From Paraburkholderia dioscoreae (GTDB lineage: Bacteria; Pseudomonadota; Gammaproteobacteria; Burkholderiales; Burkholderiaceae): a stretch of 64,000 bases of DNA. Location: the NCBI RefSeq assembly GCF_902459535.1, contig NZ_LR699554.1, positions 1,736,001 to 1,800,000 of the forward strand, written 5' to 3'. The notes under the pieces are model-generated. The model saw nothing but the letters and a program-made list of their open reading frames with translations, did no database searches and was not told the origin of the DNA. The first letter of the stretch is position 1. Each line of letters opens with the position of its first letter. Of this stretch, positions 34,984-44,050 are shown in pieces. Made by a program: the position numbers and the translations under genes.

Positions 34984-35898
34984 CTACTCGACGTTGTCCG
35001 CGACATCGGTCATGCGGATCATGTGCGGCTTGACGACGTCGTCCTCGTCGTCGTGGCTTTCCGTGGGCGGATGGATCAACGCTTCGAGCCGCGCCCTGGT
35101 GGCCAGAAACTCCGGCGACGTGACCTGCGAGTAATCGCGCGGTCGGGGCACCGGCACTTCGATCAGCTCCTGCACCTCGCCGGGATTCGCCTTCAGGACC
35201 AGAATACGGTCGGCCAGAAAGATCGCCTCGTCCAGATCGTGCGTGATGAACAGCACGGTCACGTCGATGTTGCGCCAGATATCGAGCAGATGCGTCTGCA
35301 TCTTCGCGCGCGTTTGCGCGTCGAGTGCGCCGAACGGTTCGTCCATCAGCAGAATGCGCGGCCGGTTCGCGAGCGCGCGGGCAATCGCCACACGCTGCTT
35401 CATGCCGCCCGACAATTGATGCGGATAGGCATTGGCGAACTTCGTCAGGCCGACCAGATCCAGCCACTGCAGCGCCTCGCGCTCCGCATGGAGGGTGGCG
35501 TGGCCGTTCATCTTCAGACCGAACATGACGTTCTTCTTGACCGTCAGCCACGGAAACAGCGTGTAGCCCTGAAACACCATGCCGCGGTCGGCGCCCGGCC
35601 CCTGCACGGGTTTGCCGTCGAGCAGCACGCTGCCGCCGGTTTGCCGCTCCAGTCCGGCGAGAATGCGGATCAGCGTGGACTTGCCGCAGCCCGAAGGTCC
35701 GATCACGCAGACGAACTCGCGCCGGTGCGTCTTGAAGCTGATGCCGTCGAGCGCGGTGCACTCGCCCTGCGGCGTCTCGAAGCGCTTGCCGAGCTCGCGC
35801 ACCTCCAGAATCACCTCACGCGACTTCAGGCGGTCGAAACGTTCGCGCACCGCTTCGGACTGGATCAGGTACGACGGAATCGGTTGCGGATTTAACAT
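34984..35898 (-). CDS. ABC transporter ATP-binding protein, NitT/TauT type, probable guanidine importer
   Basis: A 304-residue ATPase of the nitrate/taurine family: Walker A GPSGCGKST, Q-loop FQGYTLFPW, signature LSGGMKQRVAIARA and Walker B ILLMDEPFGALD. A C-terminal tail of about 40 residues is Asp/Glu-rich. The start at 35898 (MLNPQPIPSYLIQ) has AGGGA upstream. It is the last gene of the riboswitch-controlled operon beginning at 43404, and it should energise the permease at 35958 together with the binding protein at 46946, which has its own guanidine riboswitch. Confidence 0.88.
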   Translation of the reverse strand: MLNPQPIPSYLIQSEAVRERFDRLKSREVILEVRELGKRFETPQGECTALDGISFKTHRREFVCVIGPSGCGKSTLIRILAGLERQTGGSVLLDGKPVQGPGADRGMVFQGYTLFPWLTVKKNVMFGLKMNGHATLHAEREALQWLDLVGLTKFANAYPHQLSGGMKQRVAIARALANRPRILLMDEPFGALDAQTRAKMQTHLLDIWRNIDVTVLFITHDLDEAIFLADRILVLKANPGEVQELIEVPVPRPRDYSQVTSPEFLATRARLEALIHPPTESHDDEDDVVKPHMIRMTDVADNVE

Positions 35899-35957
35899 GA
35901 TGGAATCCCTTGAATGCGGTGCAGTACATGCGATAAGCCGTGTCACGAAGGCCTGCG

Positions 35958-36929
35958 CTACGCCTTGAGCGTGCGGTCCCATGGAAACAGCTTGCGGCCG
36001 AGCCAGGCCAGCACGAGATCGGTGCCCAGACCGATGATGCCGATCATCATGATCGCCGCGTAGACGTTCTCGAAATGCTCGTAGCGCGCCTGCTGCGTGA
36101 TGTACCAGGTGATGCCCGAACTGGTGCCGACCAGTTCCGCGACGATCAGATAGGTCCACGCCCAGCCGAGCAGAATGCGCTGATCGCGATACAGATCCGG
36201 CAGAATGCCGGGAATCACCACATGGGTGAGGAGCTTGAACTTCTTCGTGCCGAGGGTCATCGCGGCTTCGAACAGGCCGTATTCGAGCTTGCGGGTGGTG
36301 TTCGCCACGATCAGCACCTGCTGGAACAACGTGCCGATCACGATGATCGCGATCTTCGGGCCGTCGTAAATGCCGAGGATCGCCACCATCAGCGCGCCGA
36401 ACGCGGGTGCCGGCAAATAGCGGAAGAACTCGAAGAACGGCTCCTGCAAACGCGCAATCGCGCTATACGTGCCGCACACAATGCCGATCGGCACGCCGAT
36501 CACGGACGACAGCACGAAGCCCCAGAAAATCACCTGAATGCTATGCCACAGGCTTTGATGCAGCCACGCGCCGTCGCGCGACGCGGGCGGCGTGGTGAAC
36601 GCGGTGTAGAACGCGCGCAGCACTTCATGGGGCGCGGGCAGATACACCGGGTTGACCGGCTCGCCCACCGGCAACGCCGTATGGGCTTCGCGCGCGTGGC
36701 TGAGTTCGTCGGCGAATACGTCCTTGTCGACACGCATGCCCGGCTGGAAATAGTCGACGCTGCCGGGACTCTCGATCAGCACCTGCGGATGCCAGATGAA
36801 CGGCACGTAGCTGACCAGACACCACACGAGGAGCGGCAACAGGAACGAGCCCGCGCCCAACAGCCATTTGCCGCGTACGGAAAGTTCGCGGCGCACCGCG
36901 AACCATTCGGTTCTGTCAATGACGGCCAT
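35958..36929 (-). CDS. ABC transporter permease, NitT/TauT type, probable guanidine importer
   Basis: A 323-residue permease of the BPD_transp_1 family. TM1 lies near residues 20-45 and is followed by a long periplasmic insert (about residues 50-100) and five further helices. The EAA loop reads EAAMTLGTKKFKLLTHVVIPGILPDLYRDQ. A start at 36929 is supported by CGGAG 8 bases upstream and overlaps the end of the allophanate hydrolase gene by 14 bp. An ATG at 36962 is possible but lies deeper in the upstream gene. Confidence 0.88.
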   Translation of the reverse strand: MAVIDRTEWFAVRRELSVRGKWLLGAGSFLLPLLVWCLVSYVPFIWHPQVLIESPGSVDYFQPGMRVDKDVFADELSHAREAHTALPVGEPVNPVYLPAPHEVLRAFYTAFTTPPASRDGAWLHQSLWHSIQVIFWGFVLSSVIGVPIGIVCGTYSAIARLQEPFFEFFRYLPAPAFGALMVAILGIYDGPKIAIIVIGTLFQQVLIVANTTRKLEYGLFEAAMTLGTKKFKLLTHVVIPGILPDLYRDQRILLGWAWTYLIVAELVGTSSGITWYITQQARYEHFENVYAAIMMIGIIGLGTDLVLAWLGRKLFPWDRTLKA

Positions 36930-38376
36930 GTGATTCTCCGGAGCAGACTTCGGTTGGGCCATCCGCGGACGGTGAGGCGGGGGCCGTTTCGCCGTGCCAC
37001 GCGCGCGCCAGATCGAGCAGCATCACGTCTTCATGCGCACGCGCGACGAACGTCACACCGAACGGCAGACCCGCGTGTCTGCCGATCGCACAGACGCCGG
37101 CCGGCACCGCCAGCGCGGACAGGTCGAGCAGGTTCACGAAGTTCGTGTAGTAGCCGAAGCGCGAATTCACGCGGATCGGGTCCGCTTCCAGTTCATCGAC
37201 GGTGGCGGTGGTCGCCGAGGTCGGCGTGATGATCGCGTCGATGCGCTGCCAGACTTCGGCGGCCTGCATGCGCAGCAACGCGAGGCGGTCGAAGGCGGCG
37301 AACGCATCGGCCGCGCTCCAGCGCGCCGCCCCGCCGATGATCTCGCGGATCACCGGATGCAGCGCGTCAGGCTGCGTATCGACGAACTGGCGGATCGCGG
37401 CGAGCCGCTCCGCGACCCACGGTCCTTCGTAGAGCAGCCGCGCGGTGGCGAGGAACGGCTCGAAATCGATCTCGATCAGTTCAGCACCGGCTGCACGCAA
37501 GCGCGTCAGCGCGGCGTCGAAAGCGTGCGCGTATGAGGTGTCGCCGAAAAATTCGAGCTGGTTCGCACGCGGCACGCCGAAGCGCACACCACGCAGCGAC
37601 CGTTGCGCACCGGGTTGCGTCACGGCCTGCGGCGGCTGGAATTCACGCGCATACGGGTCGCCTTCGGTCACGCCGCGTGCGGCGTCGAACACCCGCTGCG
37701 CGTCGTCCGCCGAGCGCGCGAAGATCGACACGCAATCGAGCGATTTACACGCGGGCACTACGCCTACCGTGCTCAACAAACCCTTGGTCGGCTTCAACCC
37801 GATCAGGCCGTGAAAAGCCGCGGGCACGCGTCCCGAGCCTGCGGTGTCGGTGCCCAGTGCAAACGCCGCCAGTCCGAGCGCGACCGAGACCGCCGAGCCG
37901 GAACTCGAACCGCCCGACGCATAACGTGGATCGAGCGCGTTGCGGCACGCGCCGTGCGGCGAACGCTGCCCGGACAGACCCGTGGCGAACTGATCGAGGT
38001 TGGTCTTGCCAATCGGAATCGCGCCGGCTGCGATCAGGCGCGCGACAACGGGAGCGCTCGCCGTAGGCGTGTACGCATAGGCAGGGCACGCGGCCGTGGT
38101 CGGGATACCGGCGAGGTCGATATTGTCCTTGATGGCGAACGGTATGCCGTAGAGCGGCAACGTGCCCATGTCGCGGCCTTCGAGTGCGTCGACGTAACGC
38201 ATCATCTCGTCGCGGCTCAAAGGACGGATCCACGCATGATGCGGGTCGTCGCCCGAGGTGCGCGCGGCGATCGCGTCGACCAGTTGCGCGGGCGTCAGGC
38301 TGCCGGCGCGGTAGCGCGCCTGTAGTCCGGCGATCGACATGGACTGGAACAGATCGTCGTGTGATTTCATTTGCAT
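36916..38376 (-). CDS. atzF: Allophanate hydrolase, amidase domain only (AtzF-like)
   Basis: A 486-residue amidase-signature enzyme. The catalytic triad is Lys83 (AIKDNID), Ser157 (GGSSSGS) and Ser181 (DTAGSGRVPA). IPTTAACPAYAYTPTASAP and the closing VTFVARAHEDVMLLDLARAWH are shared with allophanate hydrolases. It hydrolyses allophanate to ammonia and CO2, the last step of guanidine degradation. It lacks the C-terminal domain of about 130 residues present in the second allophanate hydrolase at 56723. GAGGAGG lies 6 bases before the ATG at 38376, which overlaps the carboxylase stop codon. Confidence 0.88.
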   Translation of the reverse strand: MQMKSHDDLFQSMSIAGLQARYRAGSLTPAQLVDAIAARTSGDDPHHAWIRPLSRDEMMRYVDALEGRDMGTLPLYGIPFAIKDNIDLAGIPTTAACPAYAYTPTASAPVVARLIAAGAIPIGKTNLDQFATGLSGQRSPHGACRNALDPRYASGGSSSGSAVSVALGLAAFALGTDTAGSGRVPAAFHGLIGLKPTKGLLSTVGVVPACKSLDCVSIFARSADDAQRVFDAARGVTEGDPYAREFQPPQAVTQPGAQRSLRGVRFGVPRANQLEFFGDTSYAHAFDAALTRLRAAGAELIEIDFEPFLATARLLYEGPWVAERLAAIRQFVDTQPDALHPVIREIIGGAARWSAADAFAAFDRLALLRMQAAEVWQRIDAIITPTSATTATVDELEADPIRVNSRFGYYTNFVNLLDLSALAVPAGVCAIGRHAGLPFGVTFVARAHEDVMLLDLARAWHGETAPASPSADGPTEVCSGESHGRH

Positions 38377-41300
38377 GTGGCCTCCTCGGTGGCGTCGGCT
38401 GCAATGCCGGCGCGCATCACCATCAAACGTTGCCCCGCGACGACCGCCGCGCCCTGGGCGCAATCGATCGCTTCAATCACGCCGTCGCCAGTCACGGTGA
38501 CGGATATTTCCATCTTCATCGACTCGACGATCGCAACCGCCTGGCCGTCGCTGACGCGGTCGCCTTCGCTCACGAGCAGCTTCCACACGCTGCCCGACAC
38601 GTCGGCGACGATGCCTTGCTGACCGGCCGAAAGCGCGTCGTTCGCCGCAGTGCCGGCGGCTGCATCGCCATCCGTTTCGCCATCAGTTTCGCCGACGTAT
38701 TCGGCATGACCGGCGGCGTTCCAGCGCTCGCGCTCCGCGTCGAAGGCGGCTTGCTGCGCGCTTTTGAACGCGGCAATCGATCCGGCTTCGTCTTTCAGGA
38801 AGCGGTTGTACGCGCCGAGGTCGAACACGGACTCCTCGATCTTCAGGCTCGCGCGGCCCGCGATGAAATCCGTGCGCAGCTCGGCCAGCTCCGCTTCGCT
38901 GACTTCGTAGAAGCGGATTTCGTCGAAGAAGCGCAGCAGCCAGGGCTTGCCCGCTTCGAACTCGCGCGTGGTGCGATAGCGGTTCCACATCTGCACGGTG
39001 CGGCCGACGAACTGATAGCCGCCCGGCCCTTCCATCCCATACACGCACAGATACGCACCGCCGATGCCCACCGCGTTCTCCGGCGTCCACGTGCGCGCCG
39101 GGTTGTATTTGGTGGTGACGAGCCGGTGGCGCGGATCGAGCGGCGTCGCGACCGGTGCGCCGAGATAGACGTCGCCGAGGCCCATGACGAGGTAGCGCGC
39201 GTCGAACACAATGCGCTTCACGTCGTCGATGCTATTCAACCCATTGATGCGGCGAATGAACTCGATATTGCTCGGACACCACGGTGCATCGGGACGCACC
39301 GACTGCATGTAGCGCTCGATCGCGATTCGCGTCGACGGGTCGTCCCAGGAGAGCGGCAGATGCACGATGCGGTTCGGCACGCGCATCTCGTCGACGGCGG
39401 GCAGTTCGCGCTCGGCTTGCTGGAGATGCGCGAGCAAGGTGTCGTGCGACAGCATGCGATGGTCGAAATGCACCTGCAACGAACGGATGCCGGGCGTCAG
39501 ATCGATGATGCCCGGCAGCCGGTGCGCGTCGAGCCAGTTCATCAACGCATGCACGCGAAAGCGCAGGTTCAGGTCGAGCACGAGCGGGCCGTATTCGATC
39601 AGCACGTTCTGGTCGCCGGAGCGGCGATACACCACGCCAGTGCCCTCGCCTGCCGTGGGATCGCGATAGAGGATGCAATCGTGGCCAATGTCGCCGGCCT
39701 GAGCCACATGCTCCGGCGCGGCGAGCGCCGCTTTGACCGGCATGCGTTCGAAGCGCACCGTATCGCCGGGGCGCAGTTGCCCGAGCTTCCACAACTCCTC
39801 GCCCACCACCGTGACCGGACATACGAAACCGCCCAGACTCGGACCGTCGGGGCCGAGAATCACGGGCATGTCGCCGGTGAAATCCACCGCGCCGACCGCA
39901 TACGCGTTGTCGTGAATATTCGACGGATGCAGCCCCGCCTCGCCGCCGTCCGTGCGCGCCCATTGCGGCTTCGGGCCGATCAGGCGCACCCCCGTGCGGC
40001 TGGAGTTGTAGTGCACCGTCCAGCGGGTGCCGTAGAGCATCGCGATGTCGTCGGCCGTGAAGAAATCGGGCGCGCCATGCGGGCCGTCGAGCACGCCGAG
40101 CGTCCAGTCGTGCGTCATCTCCGGCACGCGTGCCGCGTCCAGTTGCGCGCCCGCTTCGCCACGGCCCGCTCCGTCCGCGAGATGCAGCACGTCACCCTTG
40201 CGCAGCGCACGCCCCGCATGGCCGCCGAACTGGCCGAGCGTGAAAGTCGCCTTGCTGCCCAGATAATCCGGCACTTGCAGGCCGCCCTTGAGTGCGAGAC
40301 ACACCCGCATGCCGGCGCCCGTCACGCCGCCGAGCTTGAGCACCGAACCCGCAGGCGCGCGCGTGACCTGCCAGAGCGTAACCGGCGCACCGTCCAGCGT
40401 CGCAGCGAGCGGCGCGCCGCCCAGCACGAACAGCGTCGCGGTATTGAAGCGCAACGTGGCGCCGACCATCGCGCATTCGAGCCCTGCGGCATCGGCGGGA
40501 TTGCCGAGCAGTTCGTTGGCGAGGCGGAACGACAGATCGTCCATCGGACCCGACGGCGGCACGCCGATGTCCCAATAGCCGGTGCGTCCGGGCGTCTGCT
40601 GCACGGTTGTCTGCACGCCGCCGTCGAGCACGTCGATGGTGTGCGGCGCGAACATGAAGCGCGACAGGAACGCCGTGGTCTGCTCACCGCGTGCAAACGT
40701 CGCCGAGCCGGCAATCGCGCGCAGATAGTCGAGATTGGTCTCGATGCCGTAGAGCTGCGTTTCTTCCAGCGCGGCGCGCAGTGCCGCGAGCGCGGCCTCG
40801 CGCGTTTCGCCTTTGACGATGAGCTTGGCGAGCAACGGATCGTAGAAAGCACTGACTTCCGTGCCCGCATCGACCCAGGTGTCGACCCGCGCGGCGGCGG
40901 CGAACGCGACATGCGTCAGCACGCCCGCGCTCGGTTGAAACTGCTTGTGCGGGTCTTCCGCATACAGACGCACCTGGATGCTTGCACCATGCGGCACGGG
41001 AGCGAGCGTGTCGAGCGGCGCGAGTTCGCCCTCGGCCTCGCGAATCATCCACTCCACCAGATCGATACCCGTGACCTCTTCCGTCACGCAATGCTCGACT
41101 TGCAGCCGCGTGTTCACTTCGAGGAAATAGAAACGGCGCGTGTCGGCATCGAAAACGAACTCGACCGTGCCTGCGGATTTGTACTTCACGGCCTGGGCAA
41201 GACGCACCGCGCTCGCATGCAGCGCGCTGCGTTCCGCATGCGTCAATCCGGGCGCGGGCGTTTCTTCAATCACCTTCTGGTTGCGCCGCTGCACCGAGCA

Positions 41301-41984
41301 GTCGCGCTCGCCAAGGGCGATCACGCTGCCGCGGCCGTCGCCGAAAATCTGCACTTCGATATGGCGCGCGTTCTCGACGAACTTTTCGAGGTAGACGCCG
41401 GCGTTGGCAAAGTTGGCTTCGCCGAGCCGCGCGACCGAGGCGAACACGCTCTCCAGTTGCGCCGCGTCGCGACACAGCGACATGCCGATACCGCCGCCGC
41501 CCGCGGTGCTTTTCAGCATCACGGGATAGCCGATCGAGTCCGCCTCGCGCAACGCCGTGCTCACGTCGGGCAGCAAGCCGGTGCCCGGCAGCAGCGCAAC
41601 GTGGTTGGCTTGCGCCAGTTCACGCGCCGTATGCTTCAGGCCGAACTCGCGCATCTGCGCCGGGGTCGGGCCGATGAAGCGAATCCCCGCGTCGTCGCAA
41701 GCCTGCGCGAAAGCGGCGTTCTCGGACAGAAAACCGTAGCCGGGATGCACGGCGTCAGCGCCGTAAGCGCGCGCGGCATCGAGAATCGCCGCGCTGTTCA
41801 GATAGCTCTGCGCCGCGAGCGCCTGGCCGATGCACACCGCCTCATCGGCGAGCATCACATGCATGGCGTGGCGATCGGCCTCCGAATACACCGCGACCGA
41901 CGCAATGCCCAGACGCCTGAGCGTACGAATCACGCGGCAGGCAATCTCGCCGCGATTGGCAATCAGGACTTTGCGGAATCTCAT
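38367..41984 (-). CDS. Biotin-dependent guanidine carboxylase (urea carboxylase family)
   Basis: A 1205-residue enzyme that would be annotated urea carboxylase by homology. Order: biotin carboxylase (residues 1-450, with KVLIANRGEIACRVIRT and MLKSTAGGGGIGM as ATP-grasp loop), a KipI/KipA-like carboxyltransferase region (about 470-1060, with GYWDIGVPPSGPMDDLSFRL and WTVHYNSSRTGVRLIGP), and a biotinyl domain with Lys1157 in VESMKMEI. Two features point to guanidine rather than urea: the operon starts with a guanidine-I riboswitch, and the two upstream genes are DUF1989 carboxyguanidine deiminase-type proteins. Its start ATG overlaps the preceding stop as ATGA, so the deiminase and carboxylase are translationally coupled. 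No urease genes are present. Confidence 0.88.
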   Translation of the reverse strand: MRFRKVLIANRGEIACRVIRTLRRLGIASVAVYSEADRHAMHVMLADEAVCIGQALAAQSYLNSAAILDAARAYGADAVHPGYGFLSENAAFAQACDDAGIRFIGPTPAQMREFGLKHTARELAQANHVALLPGTGLLPDVSTALREADSIGYPVMLKSTAGGGGIGMSLCRDAAQLESVFASVARLGEANFANAGVYLEKFVENARHIEVQIFGDGRGSVIALGERDCSVQRRNQKVIEETPAPGLTHAERSALHASAVRLAQAVKYKSAGTVEFVFDADTRRFYFLEVNTRLQVEHCVTEEVTGIDLVEWMIREAEGELAPLDTLAPVPHGASIQVRLYAEDPHKQFQPSAGVLTHVAFAAAARVDTWVDAGTEVSAFYDPLLAKLIVKGETREAALAALRAALEETQLYGIETNLDYLRAIAGSATFARGEQTTAFLSRFMFAPHTIDVLDGGVQTTVQQTPGRTGYWDIGVPPSGPMDDLSFRLANELLGNPADAAGLECAMVGATLRFNTATLFVLGGAPLAATLDGAPVTLWQVTRAPAGSVLKLGGVTGAGMRVCLALKGGLQVPDYLGSKATFTLGQFGGHAGRALRKGDVLHLADGAGRGEAGAQLDAARVPEMTHDWTLGVLDGPHGAPDFFTADDIAMLYGTRWTVHYNSSRTGVRLIGPKPQWARTDGGEAGLHPSNIHDNAYAVGAVDFTGDMPVILGPDGPSLGGFVCPVTVVGEELWKLGQLRPGDTVRFERMPVKAALAAPEHVAQAGDIGHDCILYRDPTAGEGTGVVYRRSGDQNVLIEYGPLVLDLNLRFRVHALMNWLDAHRLPGIIDLTPGIRSLQVHFDHRMLSHDTLLAHLQQAERELPAVDEMRVPNRIVHLPLSWDDPSTRIAIERYMQSVRPDAPWCPSNIEFIRRINGLNSIDDVKRIVFDARYLVMGLGDVYLGAPVATPLDPRHRLVTTKYNPARTWTPENAVGIGGAYLCVYGMEGPGGYQFVGRTVQMWNRYRTTREFEAGKPWLLRFFDEIRFYEVSEAELAELRTDFIAGRASLKIEESVFDLGAYNRFLKDEAGSIAAFKSAQQAAFDAERERWNAAGHAEYVGETDGETDGDAAAGTAANDALSAGQQGIVADVSGSVWKLLVSEGDRVSDGQAVAIVESMKMEISVTVTGDGVIEAIDCAQGAAVVAGQRLMVMRAGIAADATEEATCK

Positions 41985-42637
41985 TGCGCATCCCATATCG
42001 TCAGTCGCACGGGCGTCGGGTTGTAGCCGTTGCACGGATTGTTCAACTGAGGGCAGTTCGAAATCAGCACCGTCACATCCATGTCGGCGCGCATTTCGAC
42101 GTACTTGCCCGGCGCGGAGATGCCGTCCTCGAAAGTCAGTTTGCCGGGCGGCGTGACCGGCACGTTCATGAAAAAGTTGATGTTGCTCACAATGTCGCGC
42201 TTGCCGAGTTGCGTGCCCACGCCGCAGGTGCAATGCGTGATCGCATGCAGGAAGCTGTCGCGGCAGTTGTGCATGTAACGCTTGTCGAGTGCATAGCGCA
42301 CCGTGTTGCTTTCGGCCGCGCACGCGCCGCCGAGCGTATCGTGCCTGCCGCATGTGTCGGCGACGATCGTCAGCATCGGCTTGCCGAGGTTCGACATCAG
42401 CACGCTGCCGGCCGAGAGATAGAGATTGCGCTGCGCGCGGATCGTGTCCTGCGCGCTATAGCGTTCGAGCGGATCGGCGCTGTTGTAGAACAGCGTGTCG
42501 ACCGCCTGATTGCCTTCCAGGTCGAGAATGCGGAACACCTGTCCGCGCTTGACTTCATGCAGCCACGGTTCGCCCGAAGGCAGCGTCAGGTCGTAGACCG
42601 CATGACGGAGTTCGAGCTTGCTTTCGATAATAGGCAT
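41981..42637 (-). CDS. Carboxyguanidine deiminase subunit (DUF1989, urea-carboxylase-associated family), Cys-containing member
   Basis: A 218-residue DUF1989 protein beginning MPIIESKLELRHAVYDLTLP. It contains LEGNQAVDTLFYNSADPLERYSAQDTIRAQ and THCTCGVGTQLGKRDIVSNINFFMN, with a cysteine cluster that fits metal binding and is absent from the sister protein upstream. Family knowledge: the paired proteins once called urea carboxylase-associated 1 and 2 form a heteromeric carboxyguanidine deiminase that releases ammonia and allophanate. AAGGAG lies 8 bases before the ATG. It follows its sister gene by 11 bp. Confidence 0.85.
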   Translation of the reverse strand: MPIIESKLELRHAVYDLTLPSGEPWLHEVKRGQVFRILDLEGNQAVDTLFYNSADPLERYSAQDTIRAQRNLYLSAGSVLMSNLGKPMLTIVADTCGRHDTLGGACAAESNTVRYALDKRYMHNCRDSFLHAITHCTCGVGTQLGKRDIVSNINFFMNVPVTPPGKLTFEDGISAPGKYVEMRADMDVTVLISNCPQLNNPCNGYNPTPVRLTIWDAQ

Positions 42638-42648
42638 AGCGGGTCTCC

Positions 42649-43404
42649 TTAAACGAACAGACGGTCGGTGTTGACGAAGCCGCGCTCATTCTCGGCACAC
42701 GCCGAGCGGCAGAAATCGTCGGCCGGTACGCAGGCGTCGGCCGCATACGCGCGGTAGGCGATCAGCTTGACGGGCCTCGGTTCGTATTCGGATGAAGGGT
42801 TCAGCGGATGCGGCGCGGTGGAGAACGCGGCAAGCGTGTCCATTTCGAAGCGCAGGTCGAACGCCGCGCCGGCCGGCGAATGGCCTGCTACGAAGTCGAG
42901 CGCGCCGTCCTCGCCGATCGCGAGTTTGCTGAAGAAGTTGATGTTGGCGACGAGATCGCGTGCGCCGAGGCCGTGCTTCGCCAGTTCGAGCAGCAGGCTG
43001 TCGCGGCCGTTGCGGATCATCGCGTTGCGATGCTGCTGATAACGGGCCACGCCGTATTTGCTCGCGAACAGTTCCGCGTCGCCGACCCCGCCGAGCGGAT
43101 CGTGCCAGCCGAGCGTATCGGCCGTGATCGAAGCCAGCACGCGACCCATGTCCGAGTAGAGCACGTGGCCGCGCGTCAGATGCGCGGTGTGCTGCGCCTT
43201 CAGCGTATCGGCCATGTTGTAGCGTTCGAGCGGTTCGTCGTGCCGGTGGAACACGGCGGCCAGATTCGCGCCGCCTTCGCTATCGACGACGCGCAACGCC
43301 ATGCCACGGCGCAGCACGCCGGACCAGTGCGTGCCGGCGGGAATCACCGTTTCCCACGCCACATGCGGGATCGGTGCGAGATCGACTGGGATTTGCGTCG
43401 ACAT
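42649..43404 (-). CDS. Carboxyguanidine deiminase partner subunit (DUF1989, urea-carboxylase-associated family)
   Basis: A 251-residue DUF1989 protein, paralogous to the next gene: EGGANLAAVFHRHDEPLERYNMADTLKAQ corresponds to the sister's EGNQAVDTLFYNSADPLERYSAQDTIRAQ. It lacks the THCTC cysteine cluster, so it may be the non-catalytic or structural partner. The start at 43404 has TGGAG 6 bases upstream. It is the first gene after the guanidine-I riboswitch, whose conserved 3' end lies about 58 bp before the start codon, so translation or transcription of the whole operon should respond to guanidine. Confidence 0.85.
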   Translation of the reverse strand: MSTQIPVDLAPIPHVAWETVIPAGTHWSGVLRRGMALRVVDSEGGANLAAVFHRHDEPLERYNMADTLKAQHTAHLTRGHVLYSDMGRVLASITADTLGWHDPLGGVGDAELFASKYGVARYQQHRNAMIRNGRDSLLLELAKHGLGARDLVANINFFSKLAIGEDGALDFVAGHSPAGAAFDLRFEMDTLAAFSTAPHPLNPSSEYEPRPVKLIAYRAYAADACVPADDFCRSACAENERGFVNTDRLFV

Positions 43405-43459
43405 GGAGGCTCCAGGTATCGGTTGGGAATAAGCGTGAGAGGGCGATTGACCGACATCG

Positions 43460-43590
43460 CGACCTCCCGGGCTTTTATCCCTCCGTGGAGCCTCGCCGGC
43501 GCCTTGAGAGAAGGTGAACGGCAAGACCGGATTGCTCTCGGACCAGGCATCGTGCACATGAAAGCGCCCGACCGGAACCCTAGCGATCCT
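43460..43590 (-). ncRNA. Guanidine-I (ykkC subtype 1) riboswitch upstream of guanidine degradation operon
   Basis: The complement shows the conserved ykkC-I blocks in order: CTAGGGTTCCGG (43572-43583), CTGGTCCGAGAGC (43535-43547) and GGGATAAAAGCCCGGGAGGT (43462-43481). Spacing between blocks allows the two-stem aptamer with a pseudoknot-like closing. This class binds free guanidinium and turns genes on. It lies between a sigma-54-like promoter (43634-43647) and the DUF1989 gene pair. The near-identical blocks in the plus-strand copy at 46630-46755 confirm the call. Confidence 0.92.
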
Positions 43591-43633
43591 GAAGATGATG
43601 CAAATTACTTCGCACCTCTCGGTGTACAGCTAA

Positions 43634-43647
43634 GCGAGTTGTGTGCC
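43634..43647 (-). promoter_or_regulatory. Sigma-54-like promoter of the guanidine degradation operon
   Basis: The complement reads TGGCACACAACTCGCT, giving the -24 GG at 43646-43647 and the -12 GC at 43634-43635 with exactly 10 bases between. The predicted transcript start near 43622 is about 30 nt before the riboswitch. The element TGGCA...TCGCT recurs upstream of the second riboswitch (46577-46590). Confidence 0.6.
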
Positions 43648-44050
43648 AGTGTCTCGTCGCAATTGCGGCAAGTGCGGCGTGGCAAGGGATTGGATATGAA
43701 CGCGGTCTCGTCGCTCCGCGCGCGGAGGGATCGCTCACGCACCAGCGCCGTTGGTGGATTCGCACCAGTTGGAGGCGCCGGGCACCACGATTGGGCTGGA
43801 CGGCCGTGCGTGTCACGCTCGGGATGGCTCCGGGCGATGGCATGGTGTGTGCATATCAACGCGCCACGTCCACTCCCTTTCTGACACGATCATGCCGACC
43901 CTTGCCGCTATTCGCCGCGCGCTTTACGCCCTCATGTCGGCACGTTTCATCGAACTGCAGAAGCAGCAGCGCCACTCGTAACCCAAAGCGGCGCTATCGT
44001 CGCGACGCTGCGCATTCAAGCTCCGCTATCGGCTCCGCGCGCGTCTTCTC
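43648..44050. other. Intergenic region upstream of guanidine operon
   Basis: 403 bp between the sigma-54-like promoter and the stop of the oxygenase gene. A 29-codon ORF at 43892-43981 (+) starts MPTLAAIRRALYAL but has no ribosome binding site. NtrC or other activator sites may lie here; I could not identify any with confidence. Confidence 0.4.

Noticed and set aside
38367..41984. Urea amidolyase/urea carboxylase as the primary function
   Set aside because: The guanidine-I riboswitch and the DUF1989 deiminase pair favour guanidine; urea may be a side substrate.
38184..42026. A 1280-codon open frame on the plus strand opposite the guanidine carboxylase gene
   Set aside because: It is rich in Arg, His and Gln with no motif, and the minus strand encodes a complete biotin-dependent carboxylase. 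Long antisense frames are expected in high-GC DNA.
43892..43981. A 29-codon ORF between the guanidine operon and the oxygenase gene
   Set aside because: No ribosome binding site and no recognised family; mentioned only within the intergenic entry.
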